From Sphingobacteriales bacterium (GTDB taxonomy: Bacteria; Bacteroidota; Bacteroidia; Chitinophagales; Chitinophagaceae): a stretch of 64,000 bases of DNA. The notes below the pieces were generated by a model. It was not told the origin of the DNA and searched no databases. It was given only the letters and a program-made list of their open reading frames with translations. This document shows, piece by piece, positions 8,794 through 16,755 of the stretch; within the stretch, counting starts at the first letter, position 1, and every line of letters starts with the position of its first letter. Made by a program: the position numbers and the translations under genes. Where the stretch lies: contig JACQDV010000006.1 in NCBI GenBank assembly GCA_016200915.1, positions 1 through 64,000 on the forward strand. The letters are read 5' to 3'.

Positions 8794-9222
8794 ATGGCAA
8801 CTTATCCCATGCCTGCCTATCATTTTTCTGTTGAATGGGGCGGCACACGCATTGGTTTTACTGAAGTAACCGGTCTTTCAATGGAAACTGAAGTGATAGA
8901 ATACCGGGAAGGCAGCTCACCCGATTTTCATAAAACAAAAATGCCGGGACTTCAAAAGTTCAGCAATGTAACACTCAAACGGGGCTTAGTAGCCGGTGAT
9001 ACTGATTTTTACAAATGGATGCTCACCACACAAATGAACAAAGTGGAAAGACGGGATGTAGTAATTCACCTGCTTGATGAAAAACATCAGCCGGTAATGA
9101 CCTGGAAACTGCATAACGCCTGGCCTGTAAAATTAGAAGGCCCTGCTTTAAAAGCCGGCAGTAACGAAGTTGCCATAGAAACACTGGAACTTACACACGA
9201 GGGATTAAGTATTGTTAATTAA
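8794..9222 (+). CDS. Orphan phage-type tail tube protein (T4 gp19 family)
   Basis: A 142-residue protein beginning MATYPMPAYHFSVEWGGTRI and continuing GFTEVTGLSMETEVIEYREG, the conserved opening of T4 gp19-like tube proteins used by phage tails and extracellular contractile injection systems. Later parts (TLKRGLVAGDTDFYKWM, then WKLHNAWPVKLEGPALKAGS near the end) also fit. The frame is open upstream to a GTG at 8737, but the family start is this ATG. No sheath, baseplate, AAA+ ATPase or spike gene is nearby: upstream is a transglutaminase protein and downstream a hexosaminidase. It may be a leftover, a spare tube subunit for a cluster elsewhere, or a repurposed protein. Confidence 0.88.
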   Translation: MATYPMPAYHFSVEWGGTRIGFTEVTGLSMETEVIEYREGSSPDFHKTKMPGLQKFSNVTLKRGLVAGDTDFYKWMLTTQMNKVERRDVVIHLLDEKHQPVMTWKLHNAWPVKLEGPALKAGSNEVAIETLELTHEGLSIVN

Positions 9223-9296
9223 ATACCGGAAAATCATAATTAAATACCACATTACAAAATTCCTTTTTTGTACACTTGCAAACTAAAAAGCAGTTC

Positions 9297-11606
9297 ATGA
9301 AACCAATCTTTAGCTTGCTCTTAATTCTGTCGTTATATACGAATGCGCAGGAATTATCTATCATCCCCAAACCAGTAGAATCATCTGTACAAAAAGGGAA
9401 GTTTACTATTAATGCGGCAACGGTTATTGTGGTAACAGATGAAGGACTAAAACCATCCGTTGACTTTCTTAACAGTTATTTAAAAACTTATTATGGCTTC
9501 AGTTTAAAAACAGCCAAACAGGCAAAAACTAATTTTATACATCTGGGAATAAAAGTATTCATCCGTCCGCCGGATAATGATGGATATAATATGACAGTGA
9601 CACCAAAGAATATTGAGATTTCAGGTGATACTTATGCAGGAACCTTTCATGCCATTCAATCTTTAATTCAGCTACTGCCACTGCAAAAGAAAAAAGTGTT
9701 GGATGTGCAGTGTTGTTCTGTTACTGATTATCCAAGATTAAAATATCGTGGGTTGCATCTGGATGTTGGCCGTCATTTTATGCCGGTTGCTTTTGTAAAA
9801 AAATATATTGATTTCATTGCACAGAATAAACTCAATTATTTTCACTGGCATTTAACCGAAGATCAGGGTTGGCGTATTGAAATAAAAAAATATCCAAGAC
9901 TTACTGAAATAGGCGGATGGAGAAACGGAACCATCATTGGTCGCTATCCCGGCAAAGGAAATGACAATACCAAACATGGCGGTTACTATACTCAGGAAGA
10001 AATTAAAGACGTAGTAAAGTATGCTGCTGATCGTTACATTACTGTCGTTCCGGAAATTGAATTGCCGGGGCATGCCAGTGCGGCTATTGCAGCTTATCCT
10101 TATCTCAGTTGTTTTCCCGATGAATCAACCATTAAATATTTTCCTAAGTCTTGTACATGGAGTGGCGATACTACTGGTAAACAAGTACAACAAACATGGG
10201 GCGTTTTTAGTGATGTGTTTTGTGCCGGTAAAGATTCTACGTTTGATTTTTTGCAGGATGTGCTGGATGAAGTAATTGCCCTCTTCCCTTCCACTTATAT
10301 TCACATTGGCGGCGATGAATGCCCGAAAGATAACTGGAAGCGTTGCCCGAATTGTTTATTGAGGATGCAGAGAAAAGGATTGAAAGATGCACATGAGCTA
10401 CAAAGCTATTTTATACAGCGAATTGAAAAGTACATTAACAGCAAAGGAAGAAAGATTATCGGATGGGATGAGATACTGGAAGGTGGTTTAGCTCCTAATG
10501 CTACTGTAATGAGCTGGCGTGGTGAAGAAGGCGGTATTACTGCTGCCAAACAAAATCATGATGTGATTATGACACCAGGTAATCCTGTATATTTTGATCA
10601 TTCGCAAAGTACGAATGAAGATTCTGTAACTATTGGTGGTTATAATCCCATTGAGAAAGTTTATGCATATGATCCTGTTCCGGCTGTTTTGTCGGAAGAG
10701 CAAGGCAAACATATTTTAGGTGCACAAGCCAATGTGTGGACAGAGTATATGGATAATGGAAGAAAAGTGGAATACATGATCTTTCCAAGATTAGCTGCAT
10801 TGAGTGAAGTGTTGTGGAGTCAAAAAGATAAAAAAGACTGGAACAGTTTTGAAAAGAGATTATCAACGCAGTTTAAAAGATATGATTTTACAAAGACGAA
10901 TTATAGTAAAGCTTATTTTGATTTAAAACAAAGTGTACAACCATCAACAAACAACAACGGTGTGATTTGGAAATTAGAAGGCAAACAAAAAAACATGTCT
11001 GTCAGCTATTCAAGTGAATTACAAAAAGGAATTAAAACAATCCCTTTCGATATAACAATTAAACAAAGTCAAACAGTAGCGATTAAGCAATCTGTAAATG
11101 GTAAAGTGGTTGGTAGTATTACCCAGTCATTTCATTTTAATAAAGCCACTGCCAAAAATATTACGATCACTAATCAGCCAGGGAAAAGTTATCCCGGCGA
11201 TGGAGCTTTTACATTGGTAAATGGTGTGCAAAATGAAAAAGGCTTAGCCAAATCAAAAGAGTTTTTAGGTTTTGAAGGAACAGATTGCAAAGCAGTAATT
11301 GATCTTGAAAAAACAACTGAGATAAAAGAAGTAATTGCTCATGTGTTTGAAGAAAACGGAAGCTGGATATATCGTCCTAAATCTATTGAAGTATTTGTTT
11401 CCAATGATGGATTGAGTTACCAGTCTGCAGGTAAATCGGATATGTTCATACAGGTGTATCCATTAAGAACAGTCGGTGTTTCATTTGCACCATTGCAAAC
11501 AAGGTTTGTAAAAGTGTTTATTAAAAACTATGGAACTATTCCTGCTGGCAATGCCGGTGGTGGTCATCCTGCCTGGTTATTTGTAGATGAAATTGAAGTG
11601 AACTAA
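9297..11606 (+). CDS. Exported beta-N-acetylhexosaminidase, GH20
   Basis: Removes terminal N-acetylglucosamine or N-acetylgalactosamine from chitin oligomers and glycoconjugates. A signal peptide (MKPIFSLLLILSLYTNAQ) starts at this ATG; the frame extends to a TTG at 9276, but that lies in front of the signal peptide. The N-terminal GH20b-like domain leads to the barrel with HLDVGRHFMP, HWHLTEDQGWRIEIKKYP, PEIELPGHA and the catalytic pair Asp340-Glu341 in HIGGDECPK. The region after about residue 520 has a beta-rich F5/8-type-C-like carbohydrate-binding fold. It precedes nagB by 60 bp, giving a release-then-catabolise pair for amino sugars. Confidence 0.93.
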   Translation: MKPIFSLLLILSLYTNAQELSIIPKPVESSVQKGKFTINAATVIVVTDEGLKPSVDFLNSYLKTYYGFSLKTAKQAKTNFIHLGIKVFIRPPDNDGYNMTVTPKNIEISGDTYAGTFHAIQSLIQLLPLQKKKVLDVQCCSVTDYPRLKYRGLHLDVGRHFMPVAFVKKYIDFIAQNKLNYFHWHLTEDQGWRIEIKKYPRLTEIGGWRNGTIIGRYPGKGNDNTKHGGYYTQEEIKDVVKYAADRYITVVPEIELPGHASAAIAAYPYLSCFPDESTIKYFPKSCTWSGDTTGKQVQQTWGVFSDVFCAGKDSTFDFLQDVLDEVIALFPSTYIHIGGDECPKDNWKRCPNCLLRMQRKGLKDAHELQSYFIQRIEKYINSKGRKIIGWDEILEGGLAPNATVMSWRGEEGGITAAKQNHDVIMTPGNPVYFDHSQSTNEDSVTIGGYNPIEKVYAYDPVPAVLSEEQGKHILGAQANVWTEYMDNGRKVEYMIFPRLAALSEVLWSQKDKKDWNSFEKRLSTQFKRYDFTKTNYSKAYFDLKQSVQPSTNNNGVIWKLEGKQKNMSVSYSSELQKGIKTIPFDITIKQSQTVAIKQSVNGKVVGSITQSFHFNKATAKNITITNQPGKSYPGDGAFTLVNGVQNEKGLAKSKEFLGFEGTDCKAVIDLEKTTEIKEVIAHVFEENGSWIYRPKSIEVFVSNDGLSYQSAGKSDMFIQVYPLRTVGVSFAPLQTRFVKVFIKNYGTIPAGNAGGGHPAWLFVDEIEVN

Positions 11607-11628
11607 CAGGTAATAGTTTAAATAGTAA

Positions 11629-11636
11629 TAAATTTG
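11629..11636 (+). promoter_or_regulatory. Bacteroidota -7 box upstream of nagB
   Basis: TAAATTTG matches TAnnTTTG, 29 bp before the nagB ATG. It suggests that nagB has its own promoter in addition to read-through from the hexosaminidase gene. Confidence 0.5.
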
Positions 11637-11665
11637 CGGCTCCCACTTAAAAAACTGCTATTAGT

Positions 11666-13573
11666 ATGAATATGTCAGATTCGTTTGAAAAGATTCCTGT
11701 AAAGATTTTTGATTCTATTAAAACCGGTTCTGTTTTTATTGCACAGCAAATTGCCGGGCTCATTAAAGAAAAAGCAGCAAAAGGAGAAAAATGTGTGTTG
11801 GGTTTAGCAACCGGTTCTTCTCCAAAATCTGTTTATGCTGAACTGGTGAGGATGCACAAAGAAGAAGGATTGAGTTTTAAGAATGTTGTTACTTTTAATT
11901 TGGATGAATACTATCCAATAGAACAGGATGCATTGCAAAGCTATAACCGCTTTATGAAAATGTATTTGTTCGACAAAGTAGATATTGATCCTGCCAACTG
12001 TCATATTCCCAATGGAGAAATTCCCCGTGAACAAATAAAGCACTACGCTACTGAATACGAAAAACAAATTGAAGCAGCGGGTGGTGTTGATCTGCAAATT
12101 TTAGGTATTGGTAATAATGGTCATATTGGTTTTAACGAACCCGGTTCATCACTCTATTCAAAAACAAGATTGATCACTTTAGATAACTCAACAAGACTGG
12201 CCAACTCTTATGAGTTTGCTAATATATCTGAAGTACCACGTCTGGCAATTACAATGGGTATCAGTACCATTTTAAAAGCCAAGAAAATTATTTTAATGGC
12301 ATGGGGTCCGGCTAAATCACCGGTAATTCAAAAAGCTACAGAAGCTGATGTAACAGAAAGAGTGCCTGCTTCCTTATTACAGAATCATGATGATGTAACT
12401 TTTGTAATTGATGAATTAGCATCATCGGAACTTACCAAAATAAAATCACCGTGGTTGACCGGAGATTGTGAATGGACACCGAAGATGATAAAGAAAGCGG
12501 TGGTGAACATGGCATTGAAAGCACAAAAACCAATTTTAAGTTTAACCAACAGCGATTATAATGAATATGGTTTGGGGGATCTGCTGGTTGAAGAAGGTGA
12601 TGCGTACGAAATAAACTTGAAAGTTTATTACATGCTTCGTGACAGCATTACTGGTTGGCCGGGTGGTAAGCCAGGCGCACAGATGCCACGTCACCCCGAA
12701 CGTTCAAATCCATTTCCAAAAAGAGCAATCATCTTCTCTCCTCACCCCGATGATGATATTATTTCAATGGGCGGAACATTTCAACGTTTGCATGACCAGG
12801 GACATGATGTGCATGTAGGTTATCAAACGAGCGGTAATATTGCCGTAACAGATGAGTTTGTTACAAGATTTCTTGATTTTGCTGTAGGCTTTGAAGATAT
12901 GTTTGGTATTGACAGTAAAAAATCGGCTGAGTTATTACAATCGGCCCGCAAGTTTCTCGCTGCAAAAAAATCAAATCAAATGGATACAAATGAAATACGT
13001 TCCATTAAAGGTTTGATAAGAAGATGTGAAGCGGCAGCTACTTGTCGTTATGTTGGATTGAAAGAAGGCAACTGGCATTTCCAGAATCTTCCATTTTATG
13101 AAACAGGTGCAATTGAGAAAAAGCCTATGGGTGAAGAAGATGTAGTGATCACTATGGAATTATTAAGAAAGATAAAACCACAACAGGTTTACTGTGCCGG
13201 TGATTTTGCTGATCCGCATGGAACGCATATCGTTTGTTTCAACGTAGTGCTTGAATCATTAAAACGTATTAAAGCTGCCGGTGAAGATTGGGTAAATGAT
13301 TGCTGGCTCTGGTTATATAAAGGTGCATGGCAGGAATGGAACATGGAAGAGATTGAAATGGCGATACCGATGAGTCCTGACCAGGTGATGAAAAAACGTT
13401 TTGGCATCTTTATACATCAGTCACAAAAAGATATGGTTCCTTTCCAGGGAAGTGATGCAAGAGAATTCTGGCAAAGAGCTGAAGACCGCAATGCTGCTAC
13501 TGCTGAAATATTTGCGCAGCTTGGATTAACGAAGTATGCGGCGATGGAAGCTTTTGTTAGATGGCATTTCTAA
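11666..13573 (+). CDS. nagB: Glucosamine-6-phosphate deaminase fused to a PIG-L deacetylase domain
   Basis: Converts glucosamine-6-phosphate to fructose-6-phosphate and ammonia, feeding amino sugars into glycolysis. Residues 1 to about 270 are NagB: LATGSSPKSVYAEL, NLDEYYP with Asp80, and the ring-opening motif GIGNNGHIGFNEPGSS. From about residue 345 a PIG-L/LmbE domain follows, with the metal motif HPDDD (His360) and a later DPHGTH. This 635-residue fusion is typical of Bacteroidota; the second domain would allow deacetylation of N-acetylglucosamine-type substrates by the same polypeptide, but that activity is inferred. It sits between a GH20 hexosaminidase and a tRNA-Arg gene. Confidence 0.93.
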   Translation: MNMSDSFEKIPVKIFDSIKTGSVFIAQQIAGLIKEKAAKGEKCVLGLATGSSPKSVYAELVRMHKEEGLSFKNVVTFNLDEYYPIEQDALQSYNRFMKMYLFDKVDIDPANCHIPNGEIPREQIKHYATEYEKQIEAAGGVDLQILGIGNNGHIGFNEPGSSLYSKTRLITLDNSTRLANSYEFANISEVPRLAITMGISTILKAKKIILMAWGPAKSPVIQKATEADVTERVPASLLQNHDDVTFVIDELASSELTKIKSPWLTGDCEWTPKMIKKAVVNMALKAQKPILSLTNSDYNEYGLGDLLVEEGDAYEINLKVYYMLRDSITGWPGGKPGAQMPRHPERSNPFPKRAIIFSPHPDDDIISMGGTFQRLHDQGHDVHVGYQTSGNIAVTDEFVTRFLDFAVGFEDMFGIDSKKSAELLQSARKFLAAKKSNQMDTNEIRSIKGLIRRCEAAATCRYVGLKEGNWHFQNLPFYETGAIEKKPMGEEDVVITMELLRKIKPQQVYCAGDFADPHGTHIVCFNVVLESLKRIKAAGEDWVNDCWLWLYKGAWQEWNMEEIEMAIPMSPDQVMKKRFGIFIHQSQKDMVPFQGSDAREFWQRAEDRNAATAEIFAQLGLTKYAAMEAFVRWHF

Positions 13574-13618
13574 AATTATTAATACTGATTTAGATTTCGG
13601 ATTTTAGAAGGCGGGCCG

Positions 13619-13626
13619 TATATTTG
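13619..13626 (+). promoter_or_regulatory. Bacteroidota -7 box of the tRNA-Arg gene
   Basis: TATATTTG, a full match to TAnnTTTG, ending 19 bp before the first base of the tRNA. A short 5' leader would be removed by RNase P. Confidence 0.55.
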
Positions 13627-13645
13627 CAGCCCGTTTTACGGTTAT

Positions 13646-13719
13646 GGCCTCATAGCTCAACTGAATAGAGCATCTGACTACGGATCAGAAGGTTTCAGGT
13701 TTGAATCCTGATGAGGTCA
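13646..13719 (+). tRNA. tRNA-Arg (anticodon ACG)
   Basis: A 74-nt cloverleaf. The acceptor stem GGCCTCA pairs with TGAGGTC (one G-U), the D stem is GCTC/GAGC, the anticodon stem TCTGA/TCAGA encloses loop CTACGGA with anticodon ACG, and the T stem TCAGG/CCTGA encloses TTTGAAT. The discriminator is A and CCA is not encoded. After A34-to-inosine editing it would read CGN arginine codons. Confidence 0.95.
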
Positions 13720-13725
13720 CAATAG

Positions 13726-13754
13726 GCGGTTACAGTAATTGTAGCCGCTTTTTT
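13726..13754 (+). terminator. Rho-independent terminator of the tRNA-Arg gene
   Basis: GCGGTTACA pairs with TGTAGCCGC (one G-U) around a short loop, followed directly by a run of six T. It is a textbook intrinsic terminator 6 bp beyond the tRNA. Confidence 0.88.
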
Positions 13755-14058
13755 ATGGCCTATTTTTTACTGCTTTGCCCTTTTTAGGGAGAACATTTAC
13801 CCTGATACAACGAGTGGTGTTGCTAAAGCAACCCTGCTTCGTTTGTTTTTATATTCTTTCCTGACAAAAAATTCCCCGAATTCAGAGGTCTGTAGTTATC
13901 AATGATGCTAAACAACGGAGTAGTTGTTTACAAAAATGTCCATGTCATTTCCGCTATAATCTGGTGCCTGTTAATAGATAATTTTCTATCAGGTGAAGAC
14001 AAAAGCGAAACAATTGATTGTGGAGGATGTGAGGGAGAAAAAGGATCAGGAAAGCTGG
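13755..14058. other. Intergenic DNA without a recognised gene
   Basis: About 300 bases between the tRNA terminator and the 29-bp repeats. Short open frames exist, but none has a plausible start context or protein-like composition, and one runs on into the repeats. I see no further element. Confidence 0.4.
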
Positions 14059-14174
14059 TTCGGTTGTTTTTACGAATTTTTATACAGTTCGTATAATCAT
14101 ACGAATTATTCAAAAGTTCGGCTATTTATACGAATTCCAATTAAGTTCGTATATTTAACTTCAAACAATAAACT
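14059..14174 (+). repeat. Four tandem 29-bp operator-like repeats upstream of the SatD-like gene
   Basis: Units begin at 14059, 14088, 14117 and 14146, exactly 29 bp apart with no spacers, ending 2 bp before the ATG at 14177. Each unit starts with an interrupted palindrome of two 7-nt arms and a 4-nt centre: TTCGGTT-GTTT-TTACGAA, TTCGTAT-AATC-ATACGAA (perfect), TTCGGCT-ATTT-ATACGAA, and TTCGTAT-ATTT followed by a decayed right arm. The last unit includes a TATATTTA box, so bound protein would block the promoter. The rest of each unit is AT-rich and less conserved. A 29-bp period is close to 3 helical turns, placing all sites on one face of the DNA. Confidence 0.85.
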
Positions 14175-14176
14175 AA

Positions 14177-14806
14177 ATGGCTATCCAGGCTGTACTTACC
14201 GGTGATATTGTAAACTCCACCAAGCTTACCGCTGCAAAAGAAACGAAACTCAGTAACACACTTATTGATTTGTTTGTAGATTATGATTCCAAATTTGAAT
14301 TTTACAGGGGCGACAGTTTTCAGGCTTATGTAAAAAAAGCGGAGAATGCTTTACGCCTTGCACTATTAAGCCGTTCAGCAGCAATCAGGCTTTTTAAAGA
14401 GGAAAAAATAGTTTTATCTGATATACGCATTAGTATTGGTATTGGCGAAGTAACAACTCCTGTAAGGTCATTAAAAACGGCAAAAGGTGAAGCATTCATT
14501 TTATCGGGCCGCAAGCTGGATGAAATAATAAAAAATCACCAGCGGCTTGCCATTACTACAAGTAATCCGCTTGCTAATGAAGGGCTGCAGGTTATTGCAG
14601 ATTACTTAAATACTGTTTTTGATACCATGACAGGCAAACAGGCAGAAGTAATATTTGAATTACTTAAAGGGGAAATGCAAAAAGTGGTGGCAAAAAAAAT
14701 TAAGAAAACAAAAAGTACCATTCACCAGCGAATAACGTCGGGAAGATGGAATGAAATTGAAAAACTTTTACAGCGATACGAGAACATCATTAAGCAAATA
14801 GTATGA
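14177..14806 (+). CDS. SatD-like protein with predicted C-terminal helix-turn-helix
   Basis: A 209-residue protein starting AIQAVLTGDIVNSTKLTAAK, which recalls the beta-alpha opening of nucleotide-cyclase-like domains and the SatD family; FEFYRGDSFQAYV at about 38-50 and RISIGIGEV at about 90 continue that domain. Residues about 165-205 (VVAKKIKKTKSTIHQRITSG, then RWNEIEKLL) look like a sigma-70 region-4-type helix-turn-helix. It overlaps the DUF3307 gene by 4 bp, a pairing I recall from other phyla. The four operator-like repeats directly upstream suggest autoregulation. The ligand and physiological role are unknown; SatD was named for acid tolerance in streptococci. Confidence 0.7.
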   Translation: MAIQAVLTGDIVNSTKLTAAKETKLSNTLIDLFVDYDSKFEFYRGDSFQAYVKKAENALRLALLSRSAAIRLFKEEKIVLSDIRISIGIGEVTTPVRSLKTAKGEAFILSGRKLDEIIKNHQRLAITTSNPLANEGLQVIADYLNTVFDTMTGKQAEVIFELLKGEMQKVVAKKIKKTKSTIHQRITSGRWNEIEKLLQRYENIIKQIV

Positions 14807-15504
14807 CAGCAGCATTCATCTGGTTAATCAAGCTTATTCTGTCGCATCTTATTACGGATTTTATCCTGCAACCCAAAAGCTGGGTAGATGAACGTAGTGC
14901 CAAACACTTTGCCTCACCTAAATTGTATCTGCACTGCTTTATTACCGCAGCAGTAGCCTTTATAATTACAGGTTTTCAATACTGGCTCGTTGCCTTTATC
15001 ATTTTTGTTACACATATACTTATTGACGGCTGGAAATCGTACCAAAAGCAAAATGCCGCCTATTTTCTTACAGACCAATCGCTGCACATACTGGTAATAT
15101 CCGGCTGCTGGTATTTTACTTTTTTTACATGGAGTAATGTAACTGCTGCCTGGCAACAGGTAAACCAAAACCTGAGTGTTTGGAAAACTATAACGGCATT
15201 TATATTTTTAACTGCGCCGGCAGGTATTTTAATTGGTCAGTTTACTAAACAATGGAGGGATCAATTGCCTGAAGCTGAAAATCTGGCGAATGCCGGCAAG
15301 TGGATAGGTATTATTGAACGAACTATCATCTTAGTATTTGTTTTATATAGCCAATTTTCTGCAATCGGGTTACTGGTGGCTGCCAAGGGTATAATCCGCT
15401 TTAATGAAAAAGACCGCCCTGAAATAAAAACAGAGTACTTGGTTATTGGTACATTAATAAGCATTGGGCTGGCAATAATAACCGGACTGGTTGTTAAATT
15501 ATAA
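14803..15504 (+). CDS. DUF3307 family membrane protein
   Basis: A 233-residue integral membrane protein with about six hydrophobic segments. The N-terminus has the family-type motif LSHLITDFILQPKSWVDER, followed by a segment with HCFITAAVAF and, near residue 70, THILIDGWK; conserved His and Asp residues within membrane helices suggest metal or proton chemistry, but no function is established. Its ATG overlaps the stop of the SatD-like gene (ATGA at 14803), so the two are translationally coupled and probably work together. Confidence 0.8.
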   Translation: MTAAFIWLIKLILSHLITDFILQPKSWVDERSAKHFASPKLYLHCFITAAVAFIITGFQYWLVAFIIFVTHILIDGWKSYQKQNAAYFLTDQSLHILVISGCWYFTFFTWSNVTAAWQQVNQNLSVWKTITAFIFLTAPAGILIGQFTKQWRDQLPEAENLANAGKWIGIIERTIILVFVLYSQFSAIGLLVAAKGIIRFNEKDRPEIKTEYLVIGTLISIGLAIITGLVVKL

Positions 15505-15567
15505 AGCACCCACTCAACAATGATTTCAAACAACAAATAGTATTTATGTAAAAAAAGGAGATAAAGG

Positions 15568-16641
15568 CTACAAATATTTCAACACCTCCTCGCCTATAGC
15601 ATCGGTACCTAATATCTTATCTGCGGGAGTTTGTGCATCGGCAATATCCCTTGTACGGAAGCCTGCTTTTAATACTTTATCAACCGAATTGATCACCGCT
15701 TCCGATTCTGCTTTCATTCCAAATGATATATCCAATAGTAAAGCGGCTGAAAGAATAGATGCCAGCGGATTGGCCACTCCCTTACCGGTAATATCATGTG
15801 CAGAACCATGGATGGGTTCATATACACCTGTCCCATCGCCAATAGAAGCGGAAGCAAGCATACCCATTGAACCGGCAATTTGTGAAGCTTCATCAGTCAA
15901 TATATCACCAAATAAATTAGCTGTAACCACCACATCAAAACGGCGTGGGTCTTTTATCAGCAACATGGCTGTGGCATCAACAAACTGATGTTCCACTTCC
16001 ACATCAGGATATTCCAATGCTATTTTTTGAATTACTTCTCTCCACAATCTTGATGTTTCTATTACATTGGCTTTATCAACAGAGCATAATTTCTTTCTCC
16101 TCGTTCTTGCTGCATCAAATGCTTTACGGGCAATACGTTCTACTTCATAGCGACTATACTCTGCAATATCATAAGCAGTATCACCATTATTCTTTCTTCC
16201 TTTCTCACCAAAATAAATATCACCGGTCAGTTCACGGAAGAATAAGATATCAGCACCTTTTAATATTTCAGGTTTGATGCTGGATGCACCGAGTAATTCA
16301 TCAAACAATTTTATTGGACGAAGATTAGCATACAGGCCCAGCTCTTTACGCATCTTCAATAAACCTTGTTCCGGTCTTACTTTAGCTGAAGGATCATTAT
16401 CATATTTTGGATGACCAACCGCACCAAACAACACGGCATCTGATTTACGCATTTTCTCTAATGATTCATCAGGCAAAGGACTACCCGTTGCCTCAATAGC
16501 CACATGCCCAATCAACGCTTCATCATACGTAAACGTATGACCAAACTTTGCAGCAATCTTATCCAATACTTTTTTACCAACTGCTGTTACTTCCTGTCCA
16601 ATCCCATCACCGGGAACAATTAAGATGTGTTTTGTAGCCAT
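15568..16641 (-). CDS. leuB: 3-isopropylmalate dehydrogenase
   Basis: Oxidatively decarboxylates 3-isopropylmalate to 2-oxoisocaproate, the third step of leucine synthesis, using NAD+. The 357-residue length and motifs are standard: IVPGDGIGQEV at the N-terminus, the substrate-binding arginines in LLKMRKELGLYANLRP, DIYFGEKGR, and the metal-binding block NLFGDILTDEASQIAGSMGM. GDGTGVYEPIHGSAHDI near residue 270 binds NAD. It is the last gene of a minus-strand leuC-leuD-leuA/cimA-like-leuB series, separated from the synthase by a word-repeat spacer. Confidence 0.95.
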   Translation of the reverse strand: MATKHILIVPGDGIGQEVTAVGKKVLDKIAAKFGHTFTYDEALIGHVAIEATGSPLPDESLEKMRKSDAVLFGAVGHPKYDNDPSAKVRPEQGLLKMRKELGLYANLRPIKLFDELLGASSIKPEILKGADILFFRELTGDIYFGEKGRKNNGDTAYDIAEYSRYEVERIARKAFDAARTRRKKLCSVDKANVIETSRLWREVIQKIALEYPDVEVEHQFVDATAMLLIKDPRRFDVVVTANLFGDILTDEASQIAGSMGMLASASIGDGTGVYEPIHGSAHDITGKGVANPLASILSAALLLDISFGMKAESEAVINSVDKVLKAGFRTRDIADAQTPADKILGTDAIGEEVLKYL

Positions 16642-16646
16642 TGTTA

Positions 16647-16695
16647 GTTTATGGTTTATAGTTTGTAGTTTATGGTTTGTAGTTTGTGGTTATTG
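16647..16695. repeat. Degenerate 7-nt tandem array (GTTTATG-like)
   Basis: Seven consecutive 7-mers: GTTTATG, GTTTATA, GTTTGTA, GTTTATG, GTTTGTA, GTTTGTG, GTTATTG. It lies between leuB and the synthase gene. Related arrays occur at 18282-18345 and in other intergenic regions of this window. Confidence 0.85.
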
Positions 16696-16714
16696 TATTA
16701 TTAGCATACAAAAT

Positions 16715-16750
16715 ATTATCACATTATCACATCATCACATTATCACATTT
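16715..16750. repeat. 8-nt tandem array (ATTATCAC-like)
   Basis: About four units of ATTATCAC, one written ATCATCAC, immediately downstream (minus-strand sense: upstream) of the 7-mer array and ending next to the stop of the synthase gene. Confidence 0.75.
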
Positions 16751-16755
16751 GCCGG

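Noticed and set aside
8641-9275. Phage or contractile injection cluster around the tail-tube gene
   Set aside because: No other tail, sheath, baseplate or AAA+ gene is visible on either side.
13902-14096. 64-codon open frame upstream of the SatD-like gene
   Set aside because: It runs into the operator-like repeats, lacks conserved motifs and has a start in non-coding DNA.
14059-14174. 29-bp repeats as a CRISPR array
   Set aside because: Units are directly adjacent without spacers, each differs from the next, and no cas genes are present.
15945-16277. 110-codon frame inside leuB on the opposite strand
   Set aside because: Shadow of leuB; composition reflects the complement of coding DNA.
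16647-16750. Heptamer and octamer arrays as telomere-like or CRISPR DNA
   Set aside because: Units vary, arrays are short and interstitial, and there are no spacers.
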